Shown: piece after piece, positions 59,060 to 59,658 of the stretch
Position numbering within the stretch: position 1 is the stretch's first letter
How the letters are laid out: each line of letters starts with the position of its first letter
Assembly: GCA_022925895.1 (NCBI GenBank)
Contig: JAKSYS010000374.1
Location: forward strand, 1 to 59,658
Direction of reading: 5' to 3'
Length of the DNA stretch: 59,658 nt
Origin: Fragilaria crotonensis
Lineage: Eukaryota > Bacillariophyta > Fragilariophyceae > Fragilariales > Fragilariaceae
Position numbers and translations under genes: made by a program
Notes under the pieces: generated by a model
What the model was told of the DNA's origin: nothing
The model's database searches: none
The model's input: only the letters and a program-made list of their open reading frames with translations

Positions 59060-59070
59060 GCGAGCAACCA
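59060..59070 (-). other. Candidate primer-binding site of the outer element
   Basis: Immediately inside the 5' LTR the minus strand reads TGGTTGCTCGC, complementary to a tRNA 3' end GCGAGCAACCA, that is a seven-base acceptor strand, discriminator A and CCA. This is the right place and form. The next bases extend to a GGTTCGAG-like stretch but not at the spacing of a tRNA T-arm. The tRNA species cannot be named. Confidence 0.6.
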
Positions 59071-59656
59071 TGACAGTGTTCGTGTGATCGGTACACGAGT
59101 ACTGGCCGACGGTAGACTTAAGGTTAGTAGGACCTAGAAGTCTAACGTTGGACTTGACAGGTGAGAAGCGAACCTGACGGATCGTCCAGCTTTGGGCGAT
59201 GGTGTTTGTAGACATACACCATGGCGGTAGATTTGTTGATACAAGGATGTAGAAGTAGATGCTAACTAGTAAAGGCCTTTACTGTTTTTGGTTTGTGGAA
59301 ATTATGAGATGAATTGGAATGAAAATGAAGGTGAGACTTGCAACATTAGTTGGAGTCTCACAAATGAAGTGTTGTCTTAGTCCCACTTCCTGAGTGGTGT
59401 TTGGGAAGTGTTGTCCATAGTAAAAGAGTGTTGTTGAAGTTATCAACAACACTCATGATTTGAATTACATAGGAAGTAAATTCAAATAGTTTTGTGTTGC
59501 AGACCGGTGGTACCAGGTTCTGATCCGTAGCATTCTACGGGAACGGGTCACGGACAGACTAAGAAAATAATGGACTGTCTATTGTATTACCGTATGGTAT
59601 TTAACCTTACAGTAAGACGAGAGACAGTGTGACAGAGTGACGGTAGATTCCTAACA
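59071..59656 (-). repeat. 5' LTR of the outer copia element
   Basis: 586 bp, matching 40916-41508. Differences are about four substitutions and several indels, including short A and T runs. The two bases after it, CG, are the window's end and agree with the CGTTC expected as target duplication. Confidence 0.95.
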
Positions 59657-59658
59657 CG

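Larger units (their letters stand above)
40916..59656 (-). mobile_element. Ty1/copia LTR retrotransposon with an extra giant upstream ORF; contains a nested element
   Basis: Transcription runs right to left: 5' LTR 59071-59656, primer site at 59060-59070, a long unknown ORF (58883 to 47031), gag, protease, integrase, RT, RNase H, polypurine tract 41509-41516 and 3' LTR 40916-41508. The integrase-before-RT order and RT family identify copia. LTRs begin TG and end CA. The span is 18,741 bp; removing the nested insertion leaves about 11,650 bp, twice the size of ordinary copia elements. The LTRs differ by about four substitutions plus several length changes, some in short A or T runs. The coding regions carry frame changes, so the copy is either inactive or poorly sequenced. 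Confidence 0.93.

Noticed and set aside
1-59658. CRISPR arrays, rRNA and tRNA genes
   Set aside because: No regularly spaced repeat with unique spacers was seen and no rRNA-like block was recognised. A tRNA scan by eye is unreliable; the only tRNA-like string is the retrotransposon primer site.

Overview
This window looks like nuclear DNA of a diatom, probably a pennate one. The signs are short GT-AG introns of roughly 35 to 80 bases, typical eukaryotic housekeeping genes, two proteins with a signal peptide followed by an (A/T)SAF motif (the diatom plastid-import signature), and Ty1/copia elements whose proteins resemble the diatom CoDi lineages. The species cannot be fixed by reading alone.

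Layout. 1-3845: AT-rich, no recognisable gene, with a 128-bp tandem duplication. 3846-5290 (-): G-protein alpha subunit, three exons. 5291-10740: a GTAC-rich spacer, then a second AT-rich desert. 10740-11560 (+): fossil copia RT/RNase H. 11731-11942: palindromic repeat array. 12690-12878 (-): small-subunit ribosomal protein S29 (uS14). 13374-14897 (+): phosphate transporter, converging on and overlapping a TRM11-like RNA methyltransferase at 14848-16069 (-). 16450-17180: broken Ala/Lys-rich reading frames. 17991-18439 (+): ATX1-type copper chaperone in four exons. 19680-20968 (-): HTH protein, perhaps transposon-derived. 21617-25621 (+): SEC24. 26237-26821 (+): plastid-type DCC thioredoxin-fold protein. 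27601-28939 (+): Gfo/Idh/MocA oxidoreductase. 29430-30200 (+): plastid-type serine hydrolase. 30383-33825 (-): membrane-anchored PreP-like M16 peptidase homologue lacking catalytic residues. 34469-36186 (+): VPS45. 36402-37125 (-): unknown. 37392-40616 (-): STAND-type ATPase with a long helical tail.

40916 to the window end is one large, almost complete Ty1/copia retrotransposon on the minus strand (LTRs 40916-41508 and 59071-59656). A second copia element in the opposite orientation sits inside it (48488-55576, identical 154-bp LTRs, CGCT target duplication). Without the insertion the outer element is about 11.65 kb. Besides gag and pol it carries a coding region of about 4.7 kb between the 5' LTR and gag, with no family I recognise and an apparent internal domain duplication. 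This is the most unusual feature of the window.

Many genes, including those expected to be essential (SEC24, VPS45), are broken by single-base shifts, often at short mononucleotide runs. I read most of these as indel errors in the sequence rather than gene death, so frameshifted genes are annotated as CDS and the approximate break positions are given.

The genes do not form one pathway. SEC24 (COPII coat) and VPS45 (endosomal SNARE regulation) serve membrane traffic, ATX1 feeds copper to secretory P-type ATPases, and the phosphate transporter acts at a membrane. Spacers between genes are strikingly rich in the palindrome GTAC.
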